Shown one piece after another: positions 40,293 through 49,992 of a stretch of DNA of 64,000 nucleotides. The stretch's first letter is position 1; each line of letters starts with the position of its first letter. The notes under the pieces were generated by a model. The model worked only from the letters and a program-made list of their open reading frames with translations, was not told where the DNA came from and searched no databases. The stretch is from Planctomycetota bacterium (GTDB lineage Bacteria > Planctomycetota > Phycisphaerae > Tepidisphaerales > Tepidisphaeraceae), in assembly GCA_023417885.1 (NCBI GenBank), contig JAEZED010000121.1:8533-72532 (forward strand). Reading direction: 5' to 3'. Made by a program: the position numbers and the translations under genes.

Positions 40293-41183
40293 ATGACCCA
40301 GGCCCTACTGGAACGCCACGTTGCTCCCCGCCCCTCTCCCGCCGCCCCGCGCCGTCGCAGGTCGCTCCAGGAGATCATCGACGCACGGGAGCCCTTCCCC
40401 ACCGACGTCCACCCGGAGCTCTCGCAGGAGCAGGCGGTCGTCGAGGTGCGCAACTTCGAGCTGTTCTACGGCGCCAAGAAGGCGCTGTGGGACATCAGCA
40501 TGAACATCCCCGCCGGGCGGGTGACGGCGCTCATCGGCCCGTCCGGTTGCGGCAAGAGCACGCTGCTCCGCTCCATCAACCGGCTCAACGACCTGATCGA
40601 CACGGTGCGCATCGACGGGAACATGTACCTCAACGGCGACCCGATCTACGCCCGCAACGTGGACGTCATCGAGCTGCGCAAGCGCATGGGGATGGTCTTC
40701 CAGAAATCCAACCCGTTCCCGATGAGCATCTTCGAGAACGTCGTCTTCTCCCTCCGCATCGACGGCGAGCGCAATCGCCGCGTCCTGGAGGAGGCATGCG
40801 AGCGCTCGCTCCGCGGGGCCGCCCTGTGGGACGAGGTGAAGGATCGCCTCCACGAGTCGGCGCTGGGGCTCTCCGGCGGGCAGCAGCAGCGCCTGTGCAT
40901 CGCCCGGGCCATCGCCGCCGAGCCGGAGGTGCTGCTGATGGACGAGCCGTGCAGCGCGCTCGATCCGATCGCCACCGGCAAGATCGAGGAACTCATCAGC
41001 GAGCTGCGCGGGCAGTACACCGTCTGCATCGTCACGCACAACATGCAGCAGGCCAGCCGCGTCAGCGACTACACCGCCTTCATGTATCTCGGCCGCCTCG
41101 TCGAGTACGGCCCCACCGCCACGATCTTCCAGACGCCCCACCTGAAGGAGACGGAAGACTACGTGACGGGTCGCTTTGGGTGA
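40293..41183 (+). CDS. pstB: Phosphate ABC transporter ATP-binding protein
   Basis: 296 residues. Walker [11 protein letters not shown]-loop [10 protein letters not shown], signature LSGGQQQRL and Walker [14 protein letters not shown] are all intact, followed by the H-loop [10 protein letters not shown]. About 45 residues precede the typical PstB start. It energises PstC/PstA. phoU, the usual last gene of pst operons, is absent; a GC-rich 7-bp dyad (41219-41242) follows without a T tract. Confidence 0.95.
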   Translation: MTQALLERHVAPRPSPAAPRRRRSLQEIIDAREPFPTDVHPELSQEQAVVEVRNFELFYGAKKALWDISMNIPAGRVTALIGPSGCGKSTLLRSINRLNDLIDTVRIDGNMYLNGDPIYARNVDVIELRKRMGMVFQKSNPFPMSIFENVVFSLRIDGERNRRVLEEACERSLRGAALWDEVKDRLHESALGLSGGQQQRLCIARAIAAEPEVLLMDEPCSALDPIATGKIEELISELRGQYTVCIVTHNMQQASRVSDYTAFMYLGRLVEYGPTATIFQTPHLKETEDYVTGRFG

Positions 41184-41286
41184 TCCGCCCACAGGCAGCC
41201 GCCCCGCCGAACCCGACCGGCCGCGCCCAGGGCAACGCGGCCGATGGTGCATTCCCCCGTGGCTCGCGAGCTCACTACGATGCGCC

Positions 41287-42393
41287 ATGCAGATCCGCGA
41301 CCTGATCGCCGCCATGGAGTCCGTCGCGCCGACGGCCGACGCCGAGCCATGGGACAACGTCGGGCTGATCCTTGGCGACCCGGCTGGCGCATTGGCGCGG
41401 GTCATGCTCTGCATCGATCTCACGCAAGACGTGGTGTGCGAAGCGGTGGAGAAGGGGTGCGAGGCGGTCATCGCCTACCACCCCCCGCTCTTCAAGGATG
41501 TGCGGAAGCTGGTCGCGGACGACGGGGCGACGACCGGCGGCGCGGTCTACGCCGCGGTGCGCGCCGGCCTTTCTGTCTACACGCCGCACACCGCGCTCGA
41601 TGTCGCTGACGGTGGCACGAACGACGTGCTGGCAGACGTGCTGGGCCTCTCGAGCTGCGAGCCGCTGAAGCTGGCCGCCGGCGGCGATGATCTGAAGCTT
41701 GTTACATTCGTTCCCGCCGACGCGCTGGAGCAGGTGGCGAACGCCCTCTTCTCCGCCGGCGCCGGGCGCATCGGAGACTACCGCGAGTGCAGCTTCCGCC
41801 TGTCCGGGACGGGGACGTTCTACGGCGAGGAAGGGACGAACCCAGCCGTCGGCAGCAAGGGGCGCCGCGAGGAGGTGCAGGAGGTGCGGCTGGAGACGGT
41901 GGTGCCGGCGGGCCGCGCCGGCGAAGTGGTGGCGGCGCTGAAATCGGCACATCCCTACGAGGAGCCGGCGTTCGACCTGCTGCGCCGGGCGGCGGCGCCC
42001 CGGGCGGTGGGGCTGGGGCGGATCGGCGACTTCGATGCCCCGGTCGCACGCGAGGAGTTGATCGAGCGGATCAAGCGCGGCCTGGGCCTGGGTCACGTCC
42101 TGGTCGCCGGGCCGCGCGATGGATCGGTCAGCCGCGCCGCCGGCTGCGCCGGAAGCTGCGGCGACCTCCTCGACCTCGCCGCGAAGCGCGGGGCGGGGCT
42201 TTACCTGACTGGCGAACTCAAGCACCACGACGCCCTTCGCGCCGCCCGGCTGGGGATGACGGCGGTGTGCGTGCTGCACAGCAACAGCGAGCGAGCGACG
42301 CTGGCCCGGTTGCGACAGCGGCTCATGCCGATGCTGGAGGGGGTCGATCTCGCGCTCAGCGAGGCGGATCACGATCCCTTCGAGATCGAGTGA
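41287..42393 (+). CDS. Nif3/YqfO-family dinuclear-metal protein
   Basis: 368 residues, the long form with a PII-like domain (about 130-235) inserted into the Nif3 core. The core has metal-binding segments AYHPPLFKD, YTPHTALDVADGGTND and, near the end, LTGELKHHDALRA, and the start IRDLIAAMESVAPTADAEPWDN is typical. The molecular role of the family is unsettled; it is sometimes annotated as GTP cyclohydrolase I type 2. The ATG at 41287 is chosen by the position of that start block. It is followed 40 bases later by hflX. Confidence 0.9.
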   Translation: MQIRDLIAAMESVAPTADAEPWDNVGLILGDPAGALARVMLCIDLTQDVVCEAVEKGCEAVIAYHPPLFKDVRKLVADDGATTGGAVYAAVRAGLSVYTPHTALDVADGGTNDVLADVLGLSSCEPLKLAAGGDDLKLVTFVPADALEQVANALFSAGAGRIGDYRECSFRLSGTGTFYGEEGTNPAVGSKGRREEVQEVRLETVVPAGRAGEVVAALKSAHPYEEPAFDLLRRAAAPRAVGLGRIGDFDAPVAREELIERIKRGLGLGHVLVAGPRDGSVSRAAGCAGSCGDLLDLAAKRGAGLYLTGELKHHDALRAARLGMTAVCVLHSNSERATLARLRQRLMPMLEGVDLALSEADHDPFEIE

Positions 42394-42433
42394 GCCCGCT
42401 CGATGTGCCCCGCCGAGCGCTACTATCCCCCTG

Positions 42434-43822
42434 ATGGCCGAGCTGAAGCGAACGGAACTGACGGTGGACCGGGAGAAGGCGGTGCTGGTGGGGGTGATCC
42501 TGCCGGACAGCACAGCCGATCCGCGCGATCCGCTGGGTGAGCTGGCGAGCCTGGCCGGCTCGGCCGGCGCCGTGGAGGCGGCGCGCATTCTTCAGAAGCG
42601 GCGCAGCGTCGATGCGGGGACGTACGTCGGGAGCGGCAAGGCAATCCAGATCGCCGAGGCGTGCCGCCGACACGAGGCGGACCTGGTGATCTTCGACAAC
42701 GACCTGTCTCCGGGACAGATCGGCAGCCTCGAGAAGATCATCAACGAGCACCTCCAGAGCCCGCGCGGCAAGGGCGTGAAGGTGCTGGATCGCAGCGAGT
42801 TGATCCTGGACATCTTCGCCACGCGCGCCCAGACGCACGAGGCCAAGCTCCAGGTGGAGCTCGCCCAGATGGAGTACACCTACCCGCGCCTGACGCGCAT
42901 GTGGGGGCACCTGGAGCGCATCGCCGTCGGCGGGACGATCGGCGTCGGCACGCGTGGCCCGGGCGAAACCCAGCTCGAAATCGACCGCCGCCTCGTGCGC
43001 AAGCGCATCGCGGACCTGCGCGGCGAGATCCAGAAGGTGCAGGCGCGCAAGAGCCGCGAGGTGGAGAAGCGCGTTCACCAGCATTTCACCGCCTGCCTCG
43101 TCGGCTACACAAACGCCGGCAAGAGCACCCTCTTCAACACGCTCACCGCCGCGGGCACCTACGCCGACGACCGCCTCTTCGCCACGCTCGACACCAAGAC
43201 GCGGGCGTGGAAGCTGGAGCGCGGGATGGAGGTGCTGCTGTCGGACACGGTCGGCTTCGTGCGCGACCTGCCGCACAACCTCGTCGCCAGCTTCAAGGCG
43301 ACGCTGGAGGAGGCGGTGCATGCCGACGTCCTCCTGCACGTGCTCGACGTGGGCCATCCCCAGGCGCAGCTCCAGTACGACAGCGTCCACAAGGTGCTGG
43401 CGGAGATCGGCGCCGCGGGCAAGCCGGAAATCCTCCTGCTGAACAAGACCGACACGCCCGAAGGCGCCGACGCCGCCGACGTCTGGCTCGCGCTGCACCC
43501 GGGGGCGATCGCCATCAGCGCGCGCACGGGTCGCGGCCTCGAGCAGCTTCATGAGCGCGTCTTCCAGCACGTCCTCGGGACGCAGTCGGAAGTGACGCTG
43601 CTGGCGAGCGTGACGGACGGCGGGCTGCTGGCCTTCCTCGAGCGCAACACGCGGATCCAGGAGAAGCGCTACCTCGACGGGAGCGTGCAGATCCACGCGA
43701 TCGTCGGCCGCCGGATCCTGGGCGAGCTCGAGCGCAACGACGCGGTGCGGATCGAGTCGGTCGTCCCGCTGGGCGCGGTCGAGACGCTGACGGTGCCGGC
43801 GGCGGTCGAGGGGGAATCCTGA
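42434..43822 (+). CDS. hflX: GTPase HflX
   Basis: 462 residues. An N-terminal HflX domain with VDAGTYVGSGKA and a DRSELILDIFA block is followed by a coiled linker with GPGETQLEIDRR, then the GTPase domain: G1 GYTNAGKST, G3 DTVGFVRDLP, G4 NKTD and SARTGRG. It is a ribosome-associated GTPase that can split stalled or hibernating 70S ribosomes. All nucleotide motifs are intact. No hfq or hfl genes are beside it. Confidence 0.94.
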   Translation: MAELKRTELTVDREKAVLVGVILPDSTADPRDPLGELASLAGSAGAVEAARILQKRRSVDAGTYVGSGKAIQIAEACRRHEADLVIFDNDLSPGQIGSLEKIINEHLQSPRGKGVKVLDRSELILDIFATRAQTHEAKLQVELAQMEYTYPRLTRMWGHLERIAVGGTIGVGTRGPGETQLEIDRRLVRKRIADLRGEIQKVQARKSREVEKRVHQHFTACLVGYTNAGKSTLFNTLTAAGTYADDRLFATLDTKTRAWKLERGMEVLLSDTVGFVRDLPHNLVASFKATLEEAVHADVLLHVLDVGHPQAQLQYDSVHKVLAEIGAAGKPEILLLNKTDTPEGADAADVWLALHPGAIAISARTGRGLEQLHERVFQHVLGTQSEVTLLASVTDGGLLAFLERNTRIQEKRYLDGSVQIHAIVGRRILGELERNDAVRIESVVPLGAVETLTVPAAVEGES

Positions 43823-44055
43823 GGGCGCGGCGACCTCTCCGCTCGCCCTGCCGCCTCGGTCGCGCATGCTCGATCCATGATCCAGATCAGTGAAGCCGGA
43901 GAAACTGCGCGGTTCGCAGCGTCCACCATGCGTGTCGGTGCCTTGCGATCAGGCAAACTGGGGTTGACCCGCGACGCTCAAGTCGTCAGTCTGGAGGGGT
44001 CGGGGGAGGGTTTCTGGCGGTGGGTCGTTCGACGTGGTTCTTCAGGGAGAGAACA

Positions 44056-45282
44056 TTGACGAGACACCCGCACCTCCATCGGGCCGCTGCGCGCCTGCTC
44101 CTGGCAGCCGCCGCCCTGCTGCCGGCACTCGCGGCGGCGCCGGCGATCGCACAGTCGGTCGCACCAGCGGCCTTCGTCGTGAACAACGCCGGCGACAGCA
44201 TTACCAGTTACACGCTGAACCCCGACGGCACGCTCAACCGCATCGGCATCTTCGCCACCGGTGACCTGCCGCAGGCGCTGTCGCTCTCACCCGATGGCAA
44301 GATCCTCGCCGTCGGCCACGGCACCTCGGCGAGCACGCCCGAGGAGCTGCGCTTCTATGGCGTGAACGCCGACGCCACCCTCACGCCGCTGCTGACGACG
44401 ACCACGCCCGACTCGCCGCTGGACATGCTCTGGCTGAACAACGACGTGCTGGCGGTCACTCGGACGGTGATTGGCCCGAGCGAGGTCTATGCCTACGCGT
44501 TCGATCGCTCATCAAACCTGATGACGACGCGCGACATCATCTCGACCGGCACGTTCACGAGCGGCATCGCCGTCGCCGGAAACACCCTCTATGCCGATGC
44601 CGGCTTTCTCTCCGGCGGAAGCCTCAGCGCCTGGAGCTTCGATGCCTCGGGCGACCTCGAGTTCGTGGAAACCGAGGCGATCGGCGGCGGCGGGGTCAGC
44701 GTCGATTATGCCGCCACGCCCGACGGCCGCTTCCTCTACGCCGCGGGCGGCATCGGCGGGAACGAGGACGAGCTGCACGCCTTCGGCATCGCGCCCAGCG
44801 GCGCCCTGACTCCGCTGAGCGGCACGCCCTTCCTGCTCGACGGACGCGCCCCGGCCGAGGTCATCGTGGATGAGAACGGCGAGCGCCTCTACGTGAGCTT
44901 CAACTGGCGCAATGCCGGCACGGGAATCATCCGCGCCTACGAGATCGACCCGGCCACCGGCGCGATCACCGACACCGGCGACGTGTTCGTGCTGGGCGGC
45001 GGCGTGGGCGACCGAGGCGACACCGGGCCGCTGGCCATCCTGGGCGATGTGCTTTTCAACCTGGACATGAGCACGTTCCGTGACGGCGTGCTGGGGCTCC
45101 AGACGATCCGGATCAACCCGGATGGCTCGATGTCCCACATCGATCTGCTCGACACCGGCACGGCGCTGGGCAACGTCTCGGACCTGGCGGTCTGGGGCGG
45201 CATGCCGATTCCCGAGCCCGGCTCCGCCATGGCGCTGGCCGCGCTGGGAACGATCGGCCTGCTGCGTCGCCGGCGTGCGTGA
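44056..45282 (+). CDS. Secreted beta-propeller (lactonase-like) with PEP-CTERM tail
   Basis: About 408 residues. The TTG start is fixed by AGGGAGA six bases upstream and gives a signal peptide ending AIAQS. The body is a run of YVTN/lactonase-type propeller blades (for example FVVNNAGDSITSYTLNPDGT and YAATPDGRFLYAAGG). It ends in a PEP-CTERM sorting tail: IPEPGS, a hydrophobic stretch, then LLRRRRA. Exosortase would cleave at this tail; no exosortase is in the window. The 233-base gap before it has a TTGACC element near 43963 but no clear -10. It is convergent with accD, six bases apart. Confidence 0.85.
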   Translation: MTRHPHLHRAAARLLLAAAALLPALAAAPAIAQSVAPAAFVVNNAGDSITSYTLNPDGTLNRIGIFATGDLPQALSLSPDGKILAVGHGTSASTPEELRFYGVNADATLTPLLTTTTPDSPLDMLWLNNDVLAVTRTVIGPSEVYAYAFDRSSNLMTTRDIISTGTFTSGIAVAGNTLYADAGFLSGGSLSAWSFDASGDLEFVETEAIGGGGVSVDYAATPDGRFLYAAGGIGGNEDELHAFGIAPSGALTPLSGTPFLLDGRAPAEVIVDENGERLYVSFNWRNAGTGIIRAYEIDPATGAITDTGDVFVLGGGVGDRGDTGPLAILGDVLFNLDMSTFRDGVLGLQTIRINPDGSMSHIDLLDTGTALGNVSDLAVWGGMPIPEPGSAMALAALGTIGLLRRRRA

Positions 45283-45288
45283 GACGGT

Positions 45289-46116
45289 TCAGGCCGCGCA
45301 GTAGTCGACGAGGCGCGCCACCTCGCTGCGCAGCTCCTGGCGGGGGACGACGAAGTCGACGAACCCCTTGTCCTGTAGAAACTCCGCCCGCTGGAAACCA
45401 GGCGGGAGCTTCTGCTTGGTCGTCTGCTCGATGACGCGCGGCCCGGCAAAGCCGATCAGCGCGCCCGGCTCGGCGATGATGAAGTCGCCGAGCATCGCGA
45501 AGCTCGCGGTGACGCCGCCGGTGGTCGGATCGGTCAGGAGGGAGATGAACAGGCCCCCCGCATCATCGAAGCGGGCCAGCGCCGCGCTCGTCTTGGCCAT
45601 CTGCATGAGCGAGAGGGTCGATTCCTGCATGCGCGCCCCGCCGCTGCAGGAGGCGACCAGGAGCGGGAGGCGGCTTTCGGTGGCGCGCTCGATGGCGCGT
45701 GTGAGCTTCTCCCCGACGACGCTCCCCATGCTCCCCATCATGAAGGTGGGATCCATGGCGGCGAGGATGATCTCGCGGCCCTTGATGAACGCGCGGCCGC
45801 TGACGAGGGCGTCCTTGTTGCCGCTCTTGAGCTGCTCGGCGACGACGCGGTCGCGGTAGAGCTTGCGATCTTCGAAGCCGAGTGGGTCGGTCGGCTCCAG
45901 CGACGCGTCGAGCTCCTCAAAGGTGCCTTCGTCCGAGAGCTGCGCCACGCGCTGGCGGGCGGAGACCCGGAAGTGATACTGGCATTCGGGGCAGACCGAG
46001 AGGTTCTGCTCAAGCTGCTTGCGGTAAAGCATTTGCGCGCAGTTCGGGCAGGCGAGCCAGAGCCCCTCGGGGATGCGCCCCTGCTTCTTCTGCGTGATCG
46101 GCAGCGGATCAGCCAT
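45289..46116 (-). CDS. accD: Acetyl-CoA carboxylase carboxyltransferase subunit beta
   Basis: 275 residues. The N-terminal zinc ribbon has C23, C26, C42 and C45 (CPNC...CPEC), then the crotonase-like carboxyltransferase core with SSGGARMQE in the variant form [32 protein letters not shown] and [11 protein letters not shown]. It makes malonyl-CoA for fatty acid synthesis together with AccA, which is not in the window. The ATG at 46116 starts the usual N-terminus; the upstream open frame is arginine-rich and not family-like. Confidence 0.95.
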   Translation of the reverse strand: MADPLPITQKKQGRIPEGLWLACPNCAQMLYRKQLEQNLSVCPECQYHFRVSARQRVAQLSDEGTFEELDASLEPTDPLGFEDRKLYRDRVVAEQLKSGNKDALVSGRAFIKGREIILAAMDPTFMMGSMGSVVGEKLTRAIERATESRLPLLVASCSGGARMQESTLSLMQMAKTSAALARFDDAGGLFISLLTDPTTGGVTASFAMLGDFIIAEPGALIGFAGPRVIEQTTKQKLPPGFQRAEFLQDKGFVDFVVPRQELRSEVARLVDYCAA

Positions 46117-46165
46117 GGCGGCATTGTATGCCCGGAGCCGCCGCCGCCGTGGAACCTGGGCGGGC

Positions 46166-46849
46166 TCAGCCGATCGCCTCGCGCAGCGCCCGCACCGCGC
46201 CGGCGCGGTCGCCGGCCCCGAAGATCGCACTGGCGGCGACGAACCAGTCGCACCCCGCGTCACGGCATCGCCGGGCGCTGTGAACGTCGATCCCCCCGTC
46301 CATCTCCAGCCGCTGGTCAGGCCGCAGGCGCTTGCGGATCGCCTCCGCTTTCGGCAGTACCTCCGGCATGAACGCCTGGCCGCTGAAGCCGGGAACGACG
46401 CTCATGACCAGCACGAGGTTGACGCGCTCGATGATCGGGAAGACCGCCTCCGCAGGCGTGCGCGGGTTGATCGCGACACCAACGTGCGCCCCCGTCGCGG
46501 CGCAGGCTTCGTACAGGGAGTCGAGCGTCCGGCTGACGTTGTCGGCCAGCTCGGCATGAAAGGTCACGCAGTTGGCCCCCGCCTCGACGAGCACCGGCGC
46601 GTACTTCTCGGGCTGCGTCACCATGAGATGGGCATCGAGATAGCAGCCGGTCACGCGACGCGCCGCCTTCGTGACGGCGGGGCCGAAGCTGATGTTCGGG
46701 ACGAAGTGGCCGTCCATGATGTCCAGGTGCAGGAAATCCGCTCCGCTGCGCTCGACCGTATCTATCTCTTCCCCCAACCGCGCAAAATCCGCCGACAGAA
46801 TCGACGGCAGGATCATCGGACGGTCGTGCTTGAAGGGGTCGTTGATCAT
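46166..46849 (-). CDS. rpe: Ribulose-phosphate 3-epimerase
   Basis: 227 residues, a TIM barrel interconverting ribulose-5- and xylulose-5-phosphate. Seen: [58 protein letters not shown] and MDGGIDVHS. The start is uncertain: ATG 46849 or ATG 46816, the latter matching the usual N-terminus. Neither has a Shine-Dalgarno, because the inverted repeat of the adjacent GxxExxY cassette begins only three bases upstream of 46849. A GTG at 46876 lies inside that repeat. Confidence 0.94.
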   Translation of the reverse strand: MINDPFKHDRPMILPSILSADFARLGEEIDTVERSGADFLHLDIMDGHFVPNISFGPAVTKAARRVTGCYLDAHLMVTQPEKYAPVLVEAGANCVTFHAELADNVSRTLDSLYEACAATGAHVGVAINPRTPAEAVFPIIERVNLVLVMSVVPGFSGQAFMPEVLPKAEAIRKRLRPDQRLEMDGGIDVHSARRCRDAGCDWFVAASAIFGAGDRAGAVRALREAIG

Positions 46850-46851
46850 GT

Positions 46852-47305
46852 GGCCACGAATGGCGCGAATGGACACGAATATTCAGAGTATGAAGCGGTG
46901 CCAGTCAAGCCGCCCGGGATCGCCGAAGTTCAGAAGAAGTCCGACGCGAAGTCCGGTGGCTTTCAGATAGTTGAGGATCTGTGACTCCTCGCGTGGCGTC
47001 AACTGGCGCTGGGCCTTGAGTTCGACGATGATGCCTTCGAAACAAACGAAGTCTGCGATGTACTCCTTCTTCAGAATATGTCCGCGATATGTAATCTTGA
47101 GCAGGCGCTGGGGCTCGTAAGGAATGCGCCGCTCTCGAAGCTCAATCTCCATTGCCTCCTGGTAGACCGCCTCCGCAAAGCCGCCGCCGAGTTCATTGTG
47201 TACCGCCATGGCGGCGCCGACGATCGCATAGACCTCGTCCTTCAGCAGCAGTTCGGGCATTCAGCGATTCTCTCTCATTCGTGGCCATTCGTGCCATTCG
47301 TGGCC
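46852..47305 (-). mobile_element. GxxExxY cassette with 29-bp inverted repeats
   Basis: The left end (46852-46880) is three units, 46852-46861, 46862-46870 and 46871-46880, of the form GGCCACGAAT, the middle one a base shorter. The right end (47277-47305) read in reverse complement has the same 10-9-10 structure; 27 of 29 bases match. The 454-bp element contains one gene and fills the whole gap between the pgk stop (47307) and the rpe start. No direct target duplication is seen. Confidence 0.75.
46883..47260 (-). CDS. GxxExxY protein, PD-(D/E)XK nuclease-like
   Basis: 125 residues. The name-giving motif is G27-FA-E30-AV-Y33; downstream, D70 (IADF) and E80-L-K82 (VELKA) fit the PD-(D/E)XK catalytic pattern. 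The family is widespread in Planctomycetota and other phyla, usually alone and bounded by short repeats; its function is unknown. All likely catalytic residues are intact, so it is not decayed, unlike the four-helix relic at 8206. It lies between pgk and rpe, which it has no known link to. Confidence 0.9.
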   Translation of the reverse strand: MPELLLKDEVYAIVGAAMAVHNELGGGFAEAVYQEAMEIELRERRIPYEPQRLLKITYRGHILKKEYIADFVCFEGIIVELKAQRQLTPREESQILNYLKATGLRVGLLLNFGDPGRLDWHRFIL

Positions 47306-47306
47306 G

Positions 47307-48575
47307 CTAATCCAACAGATCCAGCGTCGCGAACCGCCCGCTCTCGAGGAACTCCAGGCTCGCGCCGCCGCCGGTGGAGACGTGGCTGACCTGTTCTGCC
47401 AGACCCATCTGCTCGATCGCCGCCGCGCTGTCGCCGCCGCCGATCACCGTAATCGCGCCGTTGGCTCGCGTCGCCTCGGCGCACGCCCGCGCCACCGCCT
47501 CCGTGCCCGCGGCGAACGGCGGCTTCTCGAAGACGCCCATCGGGCCGTTCCAGATGACTGTCTTCGCCCCCGCGATCAGTTCCGCGTAGGTCTTGCGCGT
47601 CTCCGGGCCGACGTCGAAACCCGCCTTGCCCGTCGGGATGTCTCCCCGCACCACGTCGGCCTCGGCCGAGTCGATCCCGTCGGCCACGACCGTGTCCGTC
47701 GGAAGCTTGATCTTCCCGCCCGCCTTCTCGAGCAGCGCGCGGGCCAAGTCCACCTTGTCCTGCTCCACCAGTGAGCCGCCCACCTGCTTCCCCTGCGCTA
47801 GGAAGAACGTGTAAGCCATCGCCCCGCCGATCAGCAGCGTGTCCGCCTTCCCCAGCAGCGCCTCGATCACGCTGATCTTGTCGCTCACCTTCGCGCCGCC
47901 CAGGATCGCCACGAATGGCCGCTGCGGCGTGGTCACCGCATCGCCAAGGAACCGCAGTTCCTTCTGGATCAGGAAGCCGATGGCAGTCGGCTTCCCCTGC
48001 GCCTTCATGATCTTCGGCACACCGTAAGTGCTGGCATGCTCGCGATGGGCCGTGCCGAAGGCGTCGTTGACGTAGACGTCCCCGAAGGCCGCCAGCTGCG
48101 CCGCGAACGCTTCGTCGTTCTTCTCCTCCTCCTTGTGAAAGCGCAGGTTCTCCAGCAGGAGCACATCACCGTCGGTGAGGCGGTCGAGCAGCGCCTGCAC
48201 GTCCTCGCCGACGCAGTCGTCCGCGAAGTGCACTTCCGGCAGGCGGTCGAGCGTGCTCTGGCCGTGGTCGCCGATCTCCTTCTCCGCCCCGAGGCCATCG
48301 GCAGGGTCGGCGCGGCAGACGGCCAGCAGCTTGCGCAGGTGCGCCGCGACCGGCTTCAGGCTGTATTCCGGCTTGCGCTCCCCCTTGGGTCTGCCGAGGT
48401 GGCTCATCAGGATCAGCCGGCCGCCCCGCTCGACGACGCTCTTGATCGTCGGCATCGCCTGCGTGATGCGCCGGTCGTCGGTGATGCGCGAGCCCTCCAG
48501 CGGGACGTTGAAGTCCACCCGCATCAGCACCCGCTTCCCCTTCACGTCCAGATCCGCGACAGTTTTCTTGGCCAT
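47307..48575 (-). CDS. pgk: Phosphoglycerate kinase
   Basis: 422 residues, the ATP-yielding step of lower glycolysis. Seen: [11 protein letters not shown] (D21, N23), [58 protein letters not shown], the [14 protein letters not shown] block and GGGDSAAA. A short extra segment around 85-110 follows the first domain's SLKPVA helix. GGAGAA lies upstream of the ATG at 48575; the longer upstream open frame is not family-like. It diverges from the TrkH-like gene and stops one base short of the GxxExxY cassette. Confidence 0.96.
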   Translation of the reverse strand: MAKKTVADLDVKGKRVLMRVDFNVPLEGSRITDDRRITQAMPTIKSVVERGGRLILMSHLGRPKGERKPEYSLKPVAAHLRKLLAVCRADPADGLGAEKEIGDHGQSTLDRLPEVHFADDCVGEDVQALLDRLTDGDVLLLENLRFHKEEEKNDEAFAAQLAAFGDVYVNDAFGTAHREHASTYGVPKIMKAQGKPTAIGFLIQKELRFLGDAVTTPQRPFVAILGGAKVSDKISVIEALLGKADTLLIGGAMAYTFFLAQGKQVGGSLVEQDKVDLARALLEKAGGKIKLPTDTVVADGIDSAEADVVRGDIPTGKAGFDVGPETRKTYAELIAGAKTVIWNGPMGVFEKPPFAAGTEAVARACAEATRANGAITVIGGGDSAAAIEQMGLAEQVSHVSTGGGASLEFLESGRFATLDLLD

Positions 48576-48704
48576 GTTCAAGATTCTCCGAGAGAGCGCG
48601 ATGCTAGAGAAGGCCCGAATGCAGTCAAGCCGCATGCCGCACCTCAGGCCCCCCGCCGCGGTCCACGTTGCACGCCGATCCGCCGATCGGCATAGTGTCG
48701 CGCG

Positions 48705-49934
48705 GTGACGCCAGCAGCCATCGACTCCCCTCCCACGGAACCCGCCGCGCCGCGCCGGGCGTCCCCCGCTGCGGCGGGCGCTGCGCTCCTGGTCCTGCCG
48801 TGGCTTGCCGCCCTCGCGGTAGCGATCGTGGTCGCCCAGCGCGTTCCCTTCTCGGGCCCCGCCCGCATGTCGCTGCCGCGCGCGACCTTCTTCGTCCTGA
48901 ACGCCGCCGGCCTCAACGGCTTCGAGATGACCTGGACATCGCCGGGCGCGATGAACGCCGCCCACGGTGGGCTCTGGCTCATCGTCACCCTCTGGAGCGC
49001 CCTCCTATCCATCGCCATCGCCACCGGCGCGTTCGCGCGCGTCTCCGGCCGGGACTGGGGATGGGGCCGCACGCTTTCCGTCAGTGCGATCTTCCTCGCG
49101 ATCCTCGTGCTTGCTGGTTTGGCCGCAGGCATCGCGGCGGGTCAGCCGATTCGCGCCGCCGGCTGGAATGGTCTCGCCATGGCCAGCGCCTCCGGCCTGC
49201 TCACGGACGCTCCCGGCGTCAGCGCGCCGCTCCTCTGGCTGGCCGCCTTTCCCATCAGCGCCCTTGCAATGCTCGGGCCCTTTGTCCTCCTCGACACCTT
49301 CACCAACAGCCGCCCGCCCTCGGCTGTTTCGCGGCTCACTTGGGCGGCCGTCGCTCCGGGTTTCCTGCTCGCCGTGCTGCTGGTGGTTGCCATGCAGGCC
49401 CTTGCCGGCAGTGACCTGCTCACCGGCGCCGCGCTGCGTGACCTCACCACCGCCGGGGCCGTGGCCATCGACGCGAGGGGCGCGGGCTTCGTCGATGCGA
49501 CGGCGTCCCTCTCGCCCGCGGCGCGGTGGGCGCTGGTGCCCGTCCTGCTGGTCGGCGGCGCCTCCGGCGGAGTGGGCGGAGGGATCCGCGCGGTGACGCT
49601 CGCGGTCGTGTTCCTCGGGCTGTTGCGCCTGCTTCGCGGACGCGCGGCCGGACGCACGTTTGCCATGGCCACGCTCTGGCTCCTGGCGATGGTCGTGCTC
49701 TTCGGCCTGACGTTTCTGCTTCTCGTCCAGTTCTCCCCGCAGCTTCGGCCGGACCGAGTCGCGATCCTCGCCGCCGCGGCGCTCGGAGGCGCCGGGGTGA
49801 GTGTCGATCCGCTCACCGCCGCCGGGGCGGATGCCTACGTGATGGCGGGGGCGATGCTGCTGGGTCGCGTGCTGCCGTGGCTGGTGCTCTGGTGGTCGGC
49901 GGCGCGCGGCGATGAGCCGGTGGCTGTGGGGTAG
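48705..49934 (+). CDS. Divergent TrkH/KtrB-like membrane protein
   Basis: 409 residues, GTG start, about nine or ten spans. Segments [21 protein letters not shown] and especially [19 protein letters not shown] resemble the pore-loop and following-helix blocks of TrkH/KtrB potassium transporters (compare GGSPGGTAGGIKTTT). The first halves of the pore repeats are weakly conserved and no TrkA/KtrA partner is beside it, so potassium transport is only suggested. It is convergent with rpiB across a terminator. Confidence 0.5.
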   Translation: MTPAAIDSPPTEPAAPRRASPAAAGAALLVLPWLAALAVAIVVAQRVPFSGPARMSLPRATFFVLNAAGLNGFEMTWTSPGAMNAAHGGLWLIVTLWSALLSIAIATGAFARVSGRDWGWGRTLSVSAIFLAILVLAGLAAGIAAGQPIRAAGWNGLAMASASGLLTDAPGVSAPLLWLAAFPISALAMLGPFVLLDTFTNSRPPSAVSRLTWAAVAPGFLLAVLLVVAMQALAGSDLLTGAALRDLTTAGAVAIDARGAGFVDATASLSPAARWALVPVLLVGGASGGVGGGIRAVTLAVVFLGLLRLLRGRAAGRTFAMATLWLLAMVVLFGLTFLLLVQFSPQLRPDRVAILAAAALGGAGVSVDPLTAAGADAYVMAGAMLLGRVLPWLVLWWSAARGDEPVAVG

Positions 49935-49941
49935 AGAGCAA

Positions 49942-49967
49942 CACGGCTCCCTCGCATGGGAGCCGTG
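49942..49967. terminator. Bidirectional terminator hairpin
   Basis: CACGGCTCCC (49942-49951) pairs perfectly with GGGAGCCGTG (49958-49967) around a 6-base loop. It lies between the 3' ends of the convergent TrkH-like gene and rpiB and can serve both. No long T tract follows on either strand. Confidence 0.65.
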
Positions 49968-49992
49968 GCATGGATGCAAACGGGCGGGCCGC

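Noticed and set aside
41219..41242. GC-rich 7-bp dyad after pstB as a terminator
   Set aside because: No T tract on either strand; may simply reflect base composition.
43877..44059. 60-codon frame upstream of the PEP-CTERM gene
   Set aside because: Overlaps the TTG start region of the next gene and has no family or ribosome-binding site.
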